A program made the translations under genes and the position numbers. Positions 37,007 through 47,449 of a stretch of 64,000 bases of DNA are shown piece by piece. The number at the start of each line of letters is the position of its first letter. Within the stretch, counting starts at the first letter, position 1. Source of the DNA: Morchella semilibera (taxonomy: Eukaryota > Ascomycota > Pezizomycetes > Pezizales > Morchellaceae); contig WBVU01000011.1 in the NCBI GenBank assembly GCA_009192285.1, positions 496,001 to 560,000 on the forward strand. Direction: 5' to 3'. The notes beneath the pieces are model-generated. The model did no database searches, was not told where the DNA came from, and saw only the letters and a list, made by a program, of their open reading frames with translations.

Positions 37007-38028
37007 TCTACCTTATCGCTTCTTCTTATCTATTTCTTTCTATGTTTCCTTTAGCGGGTCGGGGGTAAATGGTTTGTACTGGTACGCATAGATTCTGTCA
37101 GTAGGGGAAATTGAAACCTGGTAGGGAGTGCTGGCATGCTCTTGTTTGTCGCTTTTTTTGTGGGTTTGATGTCTTCAAACGATCGCACCAAATTTTCAGG
37201 AGAAATCGAGTATCTAGTAATACGCCGAGGTTGTTTCGTCCTTTGATATGATTTCATTAGTCTCTTCGGGTGCTGTCTTCGTCTTTAAAGGGTATTTACA
37301 TTGATAGACCATTTGCCAAATTTCATTATTTGCCTTGAAGTTTTTGTAACTACTCGCGCATTAATTAAGCCCTGAGAAATTTTGCGAGCCCGTTGCTACC
37401 AAGAATTCTCAGGACTTAGTTAATACGTGAGTACATGTACTCAAAAAGAAGCTTTAATCAAAAGACCTTAACCGTGAATATGGTTTCCCCGGGTTTTCGC
37501 CTACGTCTACTTTTGGGGTTCTAGAAGGACAAGTGTTTCAATTAGAACTATTCATGCGAGCCCAACTCTGAAAACCCCGGTTTAATGCCTAGTTTTCTAT
37601 ATTCCCGGGGTTTTGTATCTCGAAAAGTGGTAGGTACACATAACCTCCAGTGCCAGAGCTGTGGGTTGGGTAGATGACAGTTGACAACAGCTAACTGGAC
37701 CAACTTGAGGTTAGAGTGGATCCTACTTTACTTGACGGCTGTGTCGAGCGCACATCCGTAATGTTAGTCCGAAAGCCCGCCTAATGCCAAGACTCGAGGT
37801 ACCTGGAGGTAATGAATGAAGTCGAGCATCTCCCAAGTCGTTAAGCACAATTGTTTGGTATCACCGCCTGTTTTAGTAGAGAGTACGTACGGGAGACTTG
37901 AAGTCCCTTCCGAAGGGTTTTTCCGAAGAACCCGGTTCCCCATTAAAGGATAAGTGACTTGACTGCAATTGAACAAGCGGTCATTTGTCCGTGGGGGTTT
38001 TTTTCATCTTTGTCAAACTTTTCTGGGT
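37007..38028 (+). other. Intergenic between MBF1 and C1-THF synthase
   Basis: No gene. It contains TACATGTA at 37432-37439 and three CCCCGGG-type blocks, two of which form a hairpin (37571-37614). The 3' end of MBF1 and the promoter of the ADE3-type gene must lie here. Confidence 0.45.
37571..37614. repeat. Hairpin with AAAACCCCGG arms
   Basis: AAAACCCCGG (37571-37580) is a perfect inverted repeat of CCGGGGTTTT (37605-37614) with a 24-nt loop. A third related block, CCCCGGGTTTT, lies at 37487-37497. Confidence 0.6.
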
Positions 38029-38498
38029 ATGCGTCGGTACTGTTAACTTAGTCCCCGTCGAGGCTAGGGTGGCCTTTTACTGCAGTCGTTTAAAATTTGC
38101 GTTCCCGCGTCTCTTTTTTTTTTTTTTTTCGGTCTACAAAAAGGTCGTTATCAGATTCTACTTCCCTACACCAAAGATCTCTTTATCAGATTCAACATCG
38201 AAGGAGAAAGGGAAGGAAAAAGGCATAACGCAGATCCACACGCAACACCCGCGCACCCCATAAGCAGGCATCCGCTGATCCGCCGACCCCACGCACCCCA
38301 TTCGCCAGTGCCCCACGTCCGCATTTGACCCCTCTTTTTTTTTTCCCGAAAAAAAAAAGAACTACCGCCAACTTGGCTTCCTCTACATTCTTCAGAGCAG
38401 CGGCCTTTCGTTGCGGAAACGGAAGGTTAAAATTGCTCTGTGCTTCGGCTAGACTACCGCAAACAAATTCAAGGCTGTTCTCTACAACAAGATACGAT
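38029..38498 (+). promoter_or_regulatory. Probable hidden 5' coding part (mitochondrial presequence) of the C1-THF synthase
   Basis: Upstream of the first in-frame ATG (38499) the same frame stays open back to a TAA at 38226. It encodes an Arg/Ala/Ser-rich, acid-poor stretch ending SRLFSTTRYD, a textbook matrix-targeting sequence. No in-frame ATG exists there. One solution is an 8-nt exon ATGCGTCG (38029-38036) spliced by a 359-nt GTACTG...TTCTTCAG intron to 38396, which reads MRRAAAFRCGNGRLK and would give a 976-aa mitochondrial form. Near-cognate initiation (for example TTG at 38325) is an alternative. Both are inference. Confidence 0.5.
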
Positions 38499-41400
38499 AT
38501 GGTTGCTGAGAAGATTGATGGAACGGCGGTTGCGAAGGGGATTAGGGAGCGGATTAACCAAGAGATTAAGAAGAAGCAGGAAACTTCAAGCAGGTTCAAG
38601 CCTAGTTTGACAATTGTTCAAGGTGAGTGATTGATTGGTGGATAGGTGGTGGGATGTCTATTGGAAGAATGGTCACTGACTCTTTGTTTATAGTGGGCGA
38701 TAGATCTGACTCTAGTAATAAACCCCTTAAGATATTCGATTTTCATAAATGAAACAAAACCTCTAATAACAGTTTTTTGAGACTTCCAGGCACCTATGTT
38801 CGCATGAAGCTGAAGGCCGCTGAAGAGGTTTGTACTTCATTGTTCACGTAGGAAAATGGCTTAAATCTGACTCATAATTCTAGGCCAATATCACCTGTGA
38901 CCTCGTCAAGCTTGATGCCGATATTACTGAGGCTCAATTGCTTGAGAAAATCGAACAACTCAACAACGACCCTTCAATTCACGGTATCCTCGTTCAGTTG
39001 CCCGTCCCTAAGCATATATCAGAGCCAGCTGTGACTGCTGCAGTTTCACCAGCAAAGGATGTAGACGGTTTCGGAGCTATTAACATCGGTGAACTTGCAA
39101 AGCGTGGCGGAAAGCCACCTTTTATCCCATGTACCCCTCAGGGTGTTATGGTTCTTCTCAAAGAGTACGGTGTTGACATTTCCGGAAAGCACGCGGTTGT
39201 TCTTGGACGTAGTGACATTGTTGGGTCTCCAGTTTCGTACCTCTTGAAGAACGCTGATGCTACCGTCACCGTTTGTCACTCGCGTACCAAGAATCTTCAA
39301 GATTTTGTCAAGCAGGCTGATATCCTTATTGCTGCCATTGGCCAGCCTCAATTCGTCAAGGGCGACTGGCTCAAGCCCGGCGCTGTTGTTATCGATGTTG
39401 GTACCAACTACATAAAGGATGCGACCCGCAAGTCTGGTGAGCGTCTCGTCGGAGATGTCGACTACGAGTCTGCAAAGGAAGTTGCTTCGAAGATCACCCC
39501 TGTCCCCGGTGGTGTTGGGCCAATGACCGTTGCGATGCTTTTGCAGAACGTCATCACTTCCGCGAACCGTTTCTATGCGGAGAACTCTGACAGGAAGACT
39601 ACACCATTGCCATTGAAGCTTCTCACTCCCGTTCCCAGTGATATTGCTGTATCCAGGGCCCAGGTGCCAAAGAACATTAAAATCATTGCACACGAGCTCG
39701 GGATCTCCGATCAGGAACTTGAACTATTTGGTGCTTACAAGGCCAAGGTCAACTTGGGCCTTCTTCAGCGGTTGGGTCACCGCAGGAATGGAAGGTACAT
39801 TCTTGTTGCCGGTATCACTCCTACCCCTCTTGGAGAGGGCAAGTCTACTACCACTATGGGATTGACTCAGGCCCTCGGTGCTCACTTGGGAAAGATTGCT
39901 TTCGCCAACGTCAGGCAGCCTAGTCAAGGACCTACTTTTGGTATCAAGGGTGGTGCTGCTGGTGGTGGATACTCCCAGGTCATTCCTATGGACGAGTTCA
40001 ACATGCACTTGACTGGTGACATTCACGCCATCACGGCTGCAAATAACTTGCTTGGTATGATAAATATAGAACCCCATTCTTATATTCAATGCTGATAACT
40101 CCTAGCTGCTGCTATCGAGACAAGGATGTTCCATGAGAACACCCAGAAGGATAAGGCCTTGTTCAACCGCCTTGTCCCCAAGAAGAACGGTGTTCGCACT
40201 TTTGCCCCAGTCATGTTCCGTCGCCTTAAGAAGCTCGGAATTGACAAGACGAACCCTGACGACCTGACCCCTGAGGAAATTACTAAGTTCGCAAGACTCG
40301 ATATCGACCCAGAGACCATCACCTGGCGCAGAGTTTTGGATGTCAATGATCGTCACTTGCGACAGGTTACCATTGGTCAGGCACCATCGGAAAAGGGACA
40401 CTCCCGTGTGACTGGATTCGATATCTCGGTTGCTTCCGAGTGTATGGCTGTTTTGGCTCTGTCGAACGACTTGCCGGACATGCGTGAACGGTAACGATTA
40501 CAACACCTATCTAAACATTGAAACTCAAACTAATTTCTGTTTGTGAATAGTCTTGGACGCATGGTCATTGGAACAAGCAGGTCTGGAGACCCAGTCACTT
40601 GTGACGACATTGGTGCTGGTGGGGCTTTGACTGCGCTCATGAAGGATGCCATCAAGCCCAACCTTATGCAAACTCTTGAGGGAACTCCCGTTTTTGTCCA
40701 CGCTGGTCCTTTTGCCAACATCTCTATTGGAGCTTCCTCCGTCATCGCTGACAGGCTTGCTCTCAAACTTGCCGGTACTGAAGAGGATGAGGTCCATGAG
40801 GATAAGGTTGGTTACGTTGTCACAGAGGCTGGCTTCGATTTCACTATGGGTGGAGAACGTTTCTTCAACATCAAGTGTAGATCCAGCGGCCTCACCCCAG
40901 ACGTCGTTGTCATTGTTGCTACTGTCCGTGCCCTCAAGGTTCACGGTGGAGGGCCTGAAGTCACCGCTGGCGCACCTCTTCCGGAGGAATACCGCACTGA
41001 GAATGTCGAGTTGCTCCGTAAGGGTTGTGTCAACTTAGCCAAGCACATCGCCAACGCTAAATACTACGGCATTCCCGTCGTCGTTGCCATTAACAAGTTC
41101 CATACGGATACTGATGCAGAGATCCAGTGCATTCGTGAGGAGGCTATCAAGGCTGGCGCTGAAGATGCTGTCCCAGCTAACCACTGGGCCGAGGGTGGAA
41201 AGGGAGCTATTGACCTAGCTAAGGCGGTTATTGAATCCTCCTCCAAGCCCAAGGACTTCAGGCTCTTGTATAAAACTGAGATGTCCATCGTTGAGAAGAT
41301 GGAGGCTATTGCCAAAGAGATGTATGGTGGGGACGGTGTCGAGCTTAGCGAGCTTGCGAAGAAGCAGTGCGAGACCTACACCAGACAGGGCTTTGGAAAC

Positions 41401-41728
41401 TTGCCCGTTTGCATTGCTAAGGTTAGTGTCCCTTCCCTTCCCTTCCCTTCCCTTCCCTTCCCTTCCCTTCCCTTCCCTTCCCGTAGATCTATTATTAACT
41501 AAGCTCGGTAAACATTAGACCCAGTACTCGCTTTCTCACGACCCGCTCCTGAAGGGTGCGCCCACTGGTTTTACCGTGCCAATTCGCGATGTGCGCTTGT
41601 CACCGGGTGCGGGTTATCTGTATGCGAAGGCAGCAGATATCCAGACTATTCCCGGCCTGCCAACCGCTCCGGGATACCTCAATGTCGACGTTAATGCGGA
41701 GACTGGTGAGATTGAGGGATTGTTTTAG
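38499..41728 (+). CDS. ADE3: Trifunctional C1-tetrahydrofolate synthase
   Basis: Exons 38499-38622, 38694-38714, 38790-38827, 38884-40054, 40106-40490, 40551-41421 and 41519-41728 encode 939 aa from the ATG at 38499. Residues ~1-300 are the NADP-dependent methylene-THF dehydrogenase/cyclohydrolase ([16 protein letters not shown] with the substrate-site Yxxx[26 protein letters not shown] and [14 protein letters not shown]). The rest is 10-formyl-THF synthetase ([11 protein letters not shown]-loop, [39 protein letters not shown]). It interconverts one-carbon units for purine, thymidylate and formyl-Met-tRNA synthesis. A 21-nt exon is required at 38694. The last intron carries a TTCCC microsatellite. 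The upstream open frame suggests an additional mitochondrial form. The identification is firm; only the true start is uncertain. Confidence 0.95.
41430..41482 (+). repeat. (CCCTT)n microsatellite inside the last ADE3 intron
   Basis: About 10.6 perfect copies of CCCTT begin a few bases after the GTTAGT donor of the 97-nt intron 41422-41518, the longest intron among those inside this gene's coding exons. Confidence 0.9.
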
Positions 41729-42536
41729 GGGGGTTGTTGTGGGGCAGGAGTAAAGATTAGCCGCGGGCCGGGTGGGAACGAGGTTGTTCCGATTTCTTTT
41801 GTCGTAATTTTTTTTATTGTGGAGGAACGGGGGTTGCAATTTCAACAATTGGTACAGGCGCATTGGGGGGAAAATTTCAACACAGTACAAAAAAACTCAA
41901 ATCTTAGTAAATAAAATTCTGTATGGGCAGCAGTAGTAGATCACGATGAATGCCATAGGTTTAAAAAGTTGGGGATAAAATTGCTATTATCAAAGGGAAG
42001 AGCGATCGGGAAACGCTTACACTTCGATATGACGTTAGACCCGTTGACCCGAAGGAAAACCCCACCATCCGAGTGAGAAAACTTCAGTTGGGAGGCAACC
42101 CCCACCATTTTGCTCCGTCGTCCCTTTGCTGTAAAGTAAAGTAGGAGAGGCTCGCGGGGTCCCTTTTCTATGCCAATCCTCTTTGGTAAATCCCGCTGCC
42201 CAGGGCAAGCGGGAAACAGCAGAAAGGGAGAGCGAAGGATGTAAAAAAAAAAAAAAAAAAAAAAAAAAGTAGAGGGAAAAAAAAAATTCTTCGCACTGTG
42301 TGTGGTGTGACTCTAATATCCATCAAATATTTGACATTTGCCCACCTATTCTACCCTCTTGTTACCCCCCCCCCCCCCCACTGTAACGCATCTGAAGTGC
42401 TGAGATCGAGAGAACCTAGCACACGGAACGATTGTTCATAATTCCTGTTTTTTGCTTAATTCCCTCTTCCCATCCCCTCTACGGCCGTCTCTCTTTTTTT
42501 TTTATCTCCGATATAAACCGACCTTATTCCTCGGCA
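41729..42536 (+). other. Intergenic between C1-THF synthase and NADP-IDH
   Basis: No gene. It holds an A-rich run (about 42243-42268), a C14 tract (about 42366-42379) and a CT-rich leader before the IDP start. Confidence 0.45.
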
Positions 42537-44773
42537 ATGAGTTTCGTTCGCCCCTCCTCCTCCCGGTTGTTGTCATTGCGGGGCCCGTCATCATCAGCTG
42601 CTGCTAGACCATTTACATCAGCATCGTTGTCGTTGAGGTCGCGGATTTATTCCCCTTCTACTACTCGCACTCCTGTCGTTGCAACTACACCTTCTTCGTC
42701 AAGCTTCAACTACTCAAACAAAAGATATTTTTCCGTCAGTATGGTTCGTGAATGTGAGTACAAGTTGTTTTGCTCTCTCTTCTCTTTGATATATATCATC
42801 CTTGGTCCCCTTTGCTTGTTTGTTGGGTGTGGCCTTTTTTTTTTTTTAGAGGCATGTATGGAAGGGGTGGACGGAGGAGCGGATGTGATGAGATATGAGA
42901 TGAGGATGCATGGGATGCACGGGTGCTAAGTGTGGTGGTGATGTAGTCCAGAAGATCAAGGTTAAGAACCCAATTGTTGGTATGTATCCTATCCGCCTAG
43001 GAGCAGAGGAGTGGAGGAGAATGGGAGAAAAGAGAAAAAAGAAGAAAGAGAGTGGTTGTATGCAGTTCGAGGGGGGGATCTGACGTTATGTAGAATTGGA
43101 CGGAGATGAAATGACTCGGATCATATGGGACATGATCAAGCAGAAGGTATGTCTGGTCCATCATTTGCTGCAACTGCACAACTGCAGCTCACCGCTTATT
43201 TCAACGTCCCCCATCCAATTTCAACTCCCTCGGCATGTGAAAGGAAAACAAGACTGACTCACATCTGTGCGATCCAATAGTTCATCCATCCGTGCGTAAA
43301 CCCTTGATCGTGATATATCAATGCCTCGGCAGGGTTTCGGTTGTTGACAATAATATAGATACCTTGACATTGATCTCAAATACTACGATCTTGTAAGTAT
43401 ATGATCTCCTGGGATCTGGGATTGTTTGTGTGTGTATGACAACGGTCTAACGGAGGTTTTGCGATAGGGACTTGAGTACCGTGACCAGACCGATGACAAG
43501 GTCACCACTGATGCTGCTGAGGCCATCTTGAAGTACCAAGTGGGTGTCAAGTGTGCCACTATCACTCCCGATGAGGCCCGTGTTGAGGAGTTCAAATTGA
43601 AGAAGGTAATGATCAGTCAATCCATCCCATTTTCCATGGTGTATCCAACTATTTACTAACAACATGGGTAACAGATGTGGCTCAGCCCTAACGGAAGTCA
43701 GTAATATCAATCATTTCCACCTTGCGAGATAGCAAAACTAACCCTAACCCCAGCTATCCGTAACATTCTCGGTGGTACCGTCTTCCGTGAACCCATTGTC
43801 ATTCCCCGTATCCCCCGTCTCGTACAGGGATGGAAGGAGCCCATCATCATCGGTCGTCACGCCCACGGTGACCAGTACCGTGCCAAGGACCTCGTCGTCC
43901 CCGGCCCTGGAACTCTCGAGCTCGTATACACCCCGGTCGGTGGTGAGCCCGAGCGCATCAAGGTCTTTGACTACAAGTCTGGCGGTGTCGGCCTCGCCAT
44001 GTACAACACCGACGAGTCCATTGAGGGCTTCGCTCATGCCTCTTTCAAGCTCGCCATCCAGAAGAAGCTCCCACTATACATGAGCACCAAGAATACCATC
44101 CTCAAGAAGTACGACGGAAGGTTCAAGGACATTTTCCAGCAGATCTACGACACCACCTACAAGGCCGAGTTCGAGGCCCTTAAGATCTGGTACGAGCACC
44201 GTCTCATCGACGACATGGTCGCCCAGATGATCAAGTCCGAGGGTGGCTACATCATTGCCATGAAGAACTACGACGGTGATGTCCAGTCCGACATCGTCGC
44301 CCAGGGCTTCGGATCCCTTGGACTCATGACCTCGGTCCTCATCACCCCCGACGGTAAGACATTCGAGTCTGAGGCCGCACACGGAACCGTCACCCGCCAT
44401 TACAGGGAGTACCAGAAGGGCAAGGAGACCTCCACCAACCCCATCGCCTCGATCTTCGCCTGGACCCGTGGTTTGATCCAGAGAGGACAGCTCGACGGAA
44501 CTCCTGAGGTCGTTGCCTACGCTGAAGCCGTTGAGAAGGCAGTAATTGACACTGTTGACATTGATGGTATCATGACCAAAGATTTGGCCTTGGCCTGTGG
44601 CCGCAAGGACCGTGAGGCGTGGGTTACTACTAATGTAAGACTCCCCCCCACCCTTTCCACTTAGTTATATATCCCCCAAGGTGAATGTAATATTGACGGT
44701 TTTGCGAAAATTATAGGAGTACATGGACGCTGTTGAGAGGAGGCTGAAGAACTCTTTGAAGGAGAAGTTGTAA
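42537..44773 (+). CDS. IDP1: NADP-dependent isocitrate dehydrogenase, mitochondrial precursor
   Basis: Nine exons (42537-42753, 42947-42979, 43094-43146, 43281-43291, 43359-43392, 43468-43605, 43675-43696, 43754-44634, 44717-44773) encode 481 aa. A Ser/Arg-rich presequence of ~65 residues ends [11 protein letters not shown]. The enzyme begins [18 protein letters not shown] and shows the NADP-IDH hallmarks: [32 protein letters not shown] with the metal-binding aspartates, and [11 protein letters not shown]. It converts isocitrate to 2-oxoglutarate, making NADPH. A second Met (42741) right after the presequence could give a cytosolic or peroxisomal form. Dual starts are known for Aspergillus nidulans idpA. 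An 11-nt exon (43281-43291) and a 22-nt exon (43675-43696) are needed for the conserved frame. Early introns are unusually long (193, 114, 134 nt). Confidence 0.94.
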
Positions 44774-45112
44774 AATGTCTTCCTTACTTTTAAATTGACT
44801 TGTATTTGGGCCGTGTATGTTTTTTTCCTTTCTTTTTTTTTTTTTTTTCGCTTGAGGAATTTTGTACAGACTGCATTGGATATCCGGGATTTAAAAATAA
44901 AAATAAGAGATTTTTTCCTCCGATTATGTGAGTGAGAGATAGAGTTAATTCAAGCAGTGACTCCAAGTAAAGAAGTGTCGTCCTGTGTTATAGGGTACGT
45001 GGTCATAAGGTATCACTCGCATGAAAATAGAGTTAGCCTGACTGAACCTTAGCACACTTACCTACCCGCTCCTAGCTTTCTTTTAGATAGCGAGGCCCAC
45101 AGATGCAGTCAT
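44774..45112 (+). other. IDP 3' flank and tRNA upstream region
   Basis: A T-rich probable polyadenylation region (44820-44850), then a split motif site at 45002-45019, which lies 94 bp upstream of the tRNA. Confidence 0.45.
45002..45019 (+). promoter_or_regulatory. Split motif site 11
   Basis: Reads GTCAT AAGGT ATCACTCG. Between IDP and the initiator tRNA gene. Confidence 0.55.
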
Positions 45113-45184
45113 AGCAACATGGCGCAGCGGAAGCGCGCCGGGCTCATAACCCGGAGGTCCCACGATCGAAACGTGGTGTTGCTA
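45113..45184 (+). tRNA. Initiator tRNA-Met (CAT)
   Basis: 72 nt without intron. The acceptor stem is AGCAACA pairing with TGTTGCT, with A73. A1:U72, three G-C pairs at the base of the CTCATAA anticodon loop, and ATCGAAA in the T-loop (A54 instead of T54) are the eukaryotic initiator features and separate it from elongator Met. The A box (TGGCGCAGCGG) and B box (GATCGAAAC) are internal. The Pol III terminator follows directly. It delivers Met to the P site in eIF2-dependent initiation. Confidence 0.95.
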
Positions 45185-45187
45185 ATA

Positions 45188-45195
45188 TTTTTTTT
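45188..45195 (+). terminator. Pol III terminator of tRNA-iMet
   Basis: T8 starts three bases after the mature 3' end, backed up by a T10 run from 45197. Confidence 0.9.
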
Positions 45196-45850
45196 ATTTT
45201 TTTTTTGTTCTGATCTTTTTTTAAGAGAGCGAGAGAGTGGGGAGAAAAAGTAAGCCTCTGAGACAGTGGTTTCTGAGGGGGCTTTTTTTTTCGGGGGGAG
45301 CCTTGATGTTTGTTGGTTTAGCTGCTTATGGGGGGTCAACCCTTGCCCTGTCGGGCTTGAAGTGAAGAAGTTCTGTAACCTACGCACTTACTCCTAGTCC
45401 AAAGCACATCGTGCAAGCAAGGGCTCCAAATCAGCACCATTATGTCAAGCCCCATAATCGAGCTATGTACGTACGATAGCTGCCCAAGTCCCAGGAAATC
45501 CCAGTACGAGCTCAAACCACGCACAATTGCGCTCGGGACAAAGGTGAGATACACCGCAGCGCAACCGGGGAACCTCACACATGAAGTATCGATGATCAGC
45601 CAGATACAGCAGATGCCCGCAACAGTAAGGGCAGGAGATGGCTAAGGGTTAGGGTTTCCACCAATAGAAGTCGAGATACATCAGTAGGAACACCAAAAAG
45701 GGACATGCAGTTGAACAATTAATTCATAGACCCTTATGAAAGAAACTACGAGAGATAAAGGAGTTAGGAATAATAAATAAAATATCATTGCAAATCACAT
45801 CATCGGAGATTTCCGCTTGCTTATAAACCACCCCGCCACCCCGCCATCAT
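45196..45850. other. Intergenic between tRNA-iMet and NBP35
   Basis: No gene recognised. A telomere-like AAGGGTTAGGGTT lies at 45645-45657, about 200 bp upstream of the proposed NBP35 start. Open frames of 67-80 codons exist on both strands at 45336-45645 but show no family signature. Confidence 0.45.
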
Positions 45851-47116
45851 ATGGAGACATCATATATCTCACACCGAAACCCCGAATACACTGCAGCCTC
45901 ACAGCATCTACAGATACAGACATCCAAATACTTAGAAAAACATCATGGCAGCCGTTGCTCTCCCTCCTCAATCAAACATCATGGGCCCACCCCCCGCCGA
46001 CCTCCACTCGTCGCCCCGAGCCTGGTAAAACTCTCCCCCCCTCCCCTCCCCCCTCCCCCCTCCCCCCCCTCCCCTGTATCCTCCTCTCTAACAGCTCCTT
46101 CCAGAACATTGTCCTGGGCCCTCCTCTGCCCTCGCCGGCCAAGGTGATGCCTGCGCCGGCTGCCCTAACCAACAGATCTGCGCCACAGCGCCCAAAGGCC
46201 CCGATCCCGACCTCCCCCTCATCCACGCACGCATGTCTACAATCTCCCACAAGCTACTCATCATCTCCGGCAAAGGCGGCGTTGGCAAGTCCACCTTCAC
46301 CTCCATGCTTGCCTACGCGTTCGCGCAATCCCCACGCACGCAGGTTGGCGTCTGCGACATCGACATCTGCGGCCCCAGCATCCCACGCATGATGGGGGCG
46401 CTCGGCGAGAGCGTGCACACCAGCAGCTCCGGGTGGAGCCCCGTCTACGTCGCTGACAACCTCGGCGTCATGAGCATACAGTTCATGCTCCCCGGCAAGG
46501 ACGACGCCATCATCTGGAGGGGGCCCAAGAAGAATGGGCTGATCAAGCAGTTTCTGAAGGACGTGGAGTGGGGGAAGCTGGATTGGCTGCTGGTGGATAC
46601 GCCGCCGGGGACGAGCGATGAGCATCTGAGCGTGTGCGGCTATCTGAAGAGTAGTGGAGTTGATGGAGCGGTCGTGGTCACGACGCCCCAGGAGGTCGCG
46701 CTGCTGGATGTGAGGAAGGAGATCGATTTCTGTAGGAAGGCGGGGGTGAAGGTGTTGGGGGTGGTCGAGAATATGAGTGGCTTTGTGTGCCCGAATTGTG
46801 AGGTATGTTACCCCCCCCCCACCTAGTTACTGCCATTGCGCCATATTTAATATGTCCTGACTTTGAGCAGGGGGAATCGCAGATATTCCACGCCACCACC
46901 GGCGGCGCTCGTGCGCTTTGCAAGGAGATGGATATCCCCTTCCTGGGCGCTGTGCCCCTCGATCCACGGATCGGAGTGGCCTGCGACTATGGGGAGAGCT
47001 TCTTTGATGCGTACCCGGAGAGCCCGGCTTGCGAGGGCCTGATGGGCATAATTGGGAAGTTGAGAGAGGGTATGGGGTTGCCGCCGTTGGAGGATGAGGT
47101 TGAGGATGAGGAGTAG
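45851..47116 (+). CDS. NBP35: Cytosolic Fe-S cluster assembly scaffold NBP35 (P-loop ATPase)
   Basis: Proposed exons 45851-46024, 46095-46802 and 46871-47116 (375 aa). The N-terminal ferredoxin-like motif CX13CX2CX5C is complete (Cys 64, 78, 81, 87; [13 protein letters not shown]), which distinguishes NBP35 from CFD1. The Mrp-type deviant P-loop [10 protein letters not shown] (about 116-125), [10 protein letters not shown] and the C-terminal CPNC cluster-bridging motif follow. NBP35 with CFD1 assembles 4Fe-4S clusters for cytosolic and nuclear proteins. The start is uncertain. The frame that joins to exon 2 (PPLVAPSL then LPEHCPG) has its ATG at 45851, giving an unusual leader. Two nearer ATGs (45945, 45981) are out of frame with any GT-AG junction I could find. 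The first intron is almost pure pyrimidine. Confidence 0.9.
46027..46076 (-). repeat. C-rich intron tract with G-quadruplex potential on the minus strand
   Basis: Intron 1 of NBP35 contains many C-runs of 4-7 separated by single T. The complementary strand has more than four G-runs of four or longer with one-base loops, a strong G4 pattern. Confidence 0.8.
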
Positions 47117-47431
47117 CTTTTTTTTTTTTTTTTTTTGCTGCCTTGTAGGGGATACCAAGTTCTGCTTGTTTGTTTCGTTTTTTTCGTTTTTTTTTTCGCC
47201 TTTGGGTCATGGAGTTTGGAGTGAAAAATAAATTTTGTAGCTACCGGTGGGGTTGGGACTAGAAAACGTGAATAAATATTGATCATCGGTCCCTCTAGTG
47301 ATCATTAGTACAACCGTGACAAACGCGCTGATCCAACCTCCTCCAAAAGAAGAAAAATACAGGACCCGCTATAATTTAAAGTAAATTAATATTACCGGAG
47401 GCTCTAATATCATCGATCCACTCCCCGCTAG

Positions 47432-47449
47432 GTCATGAAATATCACTCG
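47432..47449 (+). promoter_or_regulatory. Split motif site 12
   Basis: Reads GTCAT GAAAT ATCACTCG. About 320 bp past the NBP35 stop. Confidence 0.5.

Noticed and set aside
39265-39282. GTCAC CGTTT GTCACTCG inside the ADE3 coding region
   Set aside because: It matches the variant motif, but the bases encode the conserved VTVCHSR segment, so codon constraint explains it. Not counted among the 19 sites.
39046-39693. 215-codon minus-strand ORF opposite C1-THF synthase
   Set aside because: Antisense shadow of the conserved dehydrogenase/cyclohydrolase domain, with no signature of its own.
45336-45645. Overlapping 67-80 codon ORFs on both strands after the tRNA
   Set aside because: Short, no homologous motif, no supporting splice sites, and flanked by a telomere-like motif. 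More likely promoter DNA.
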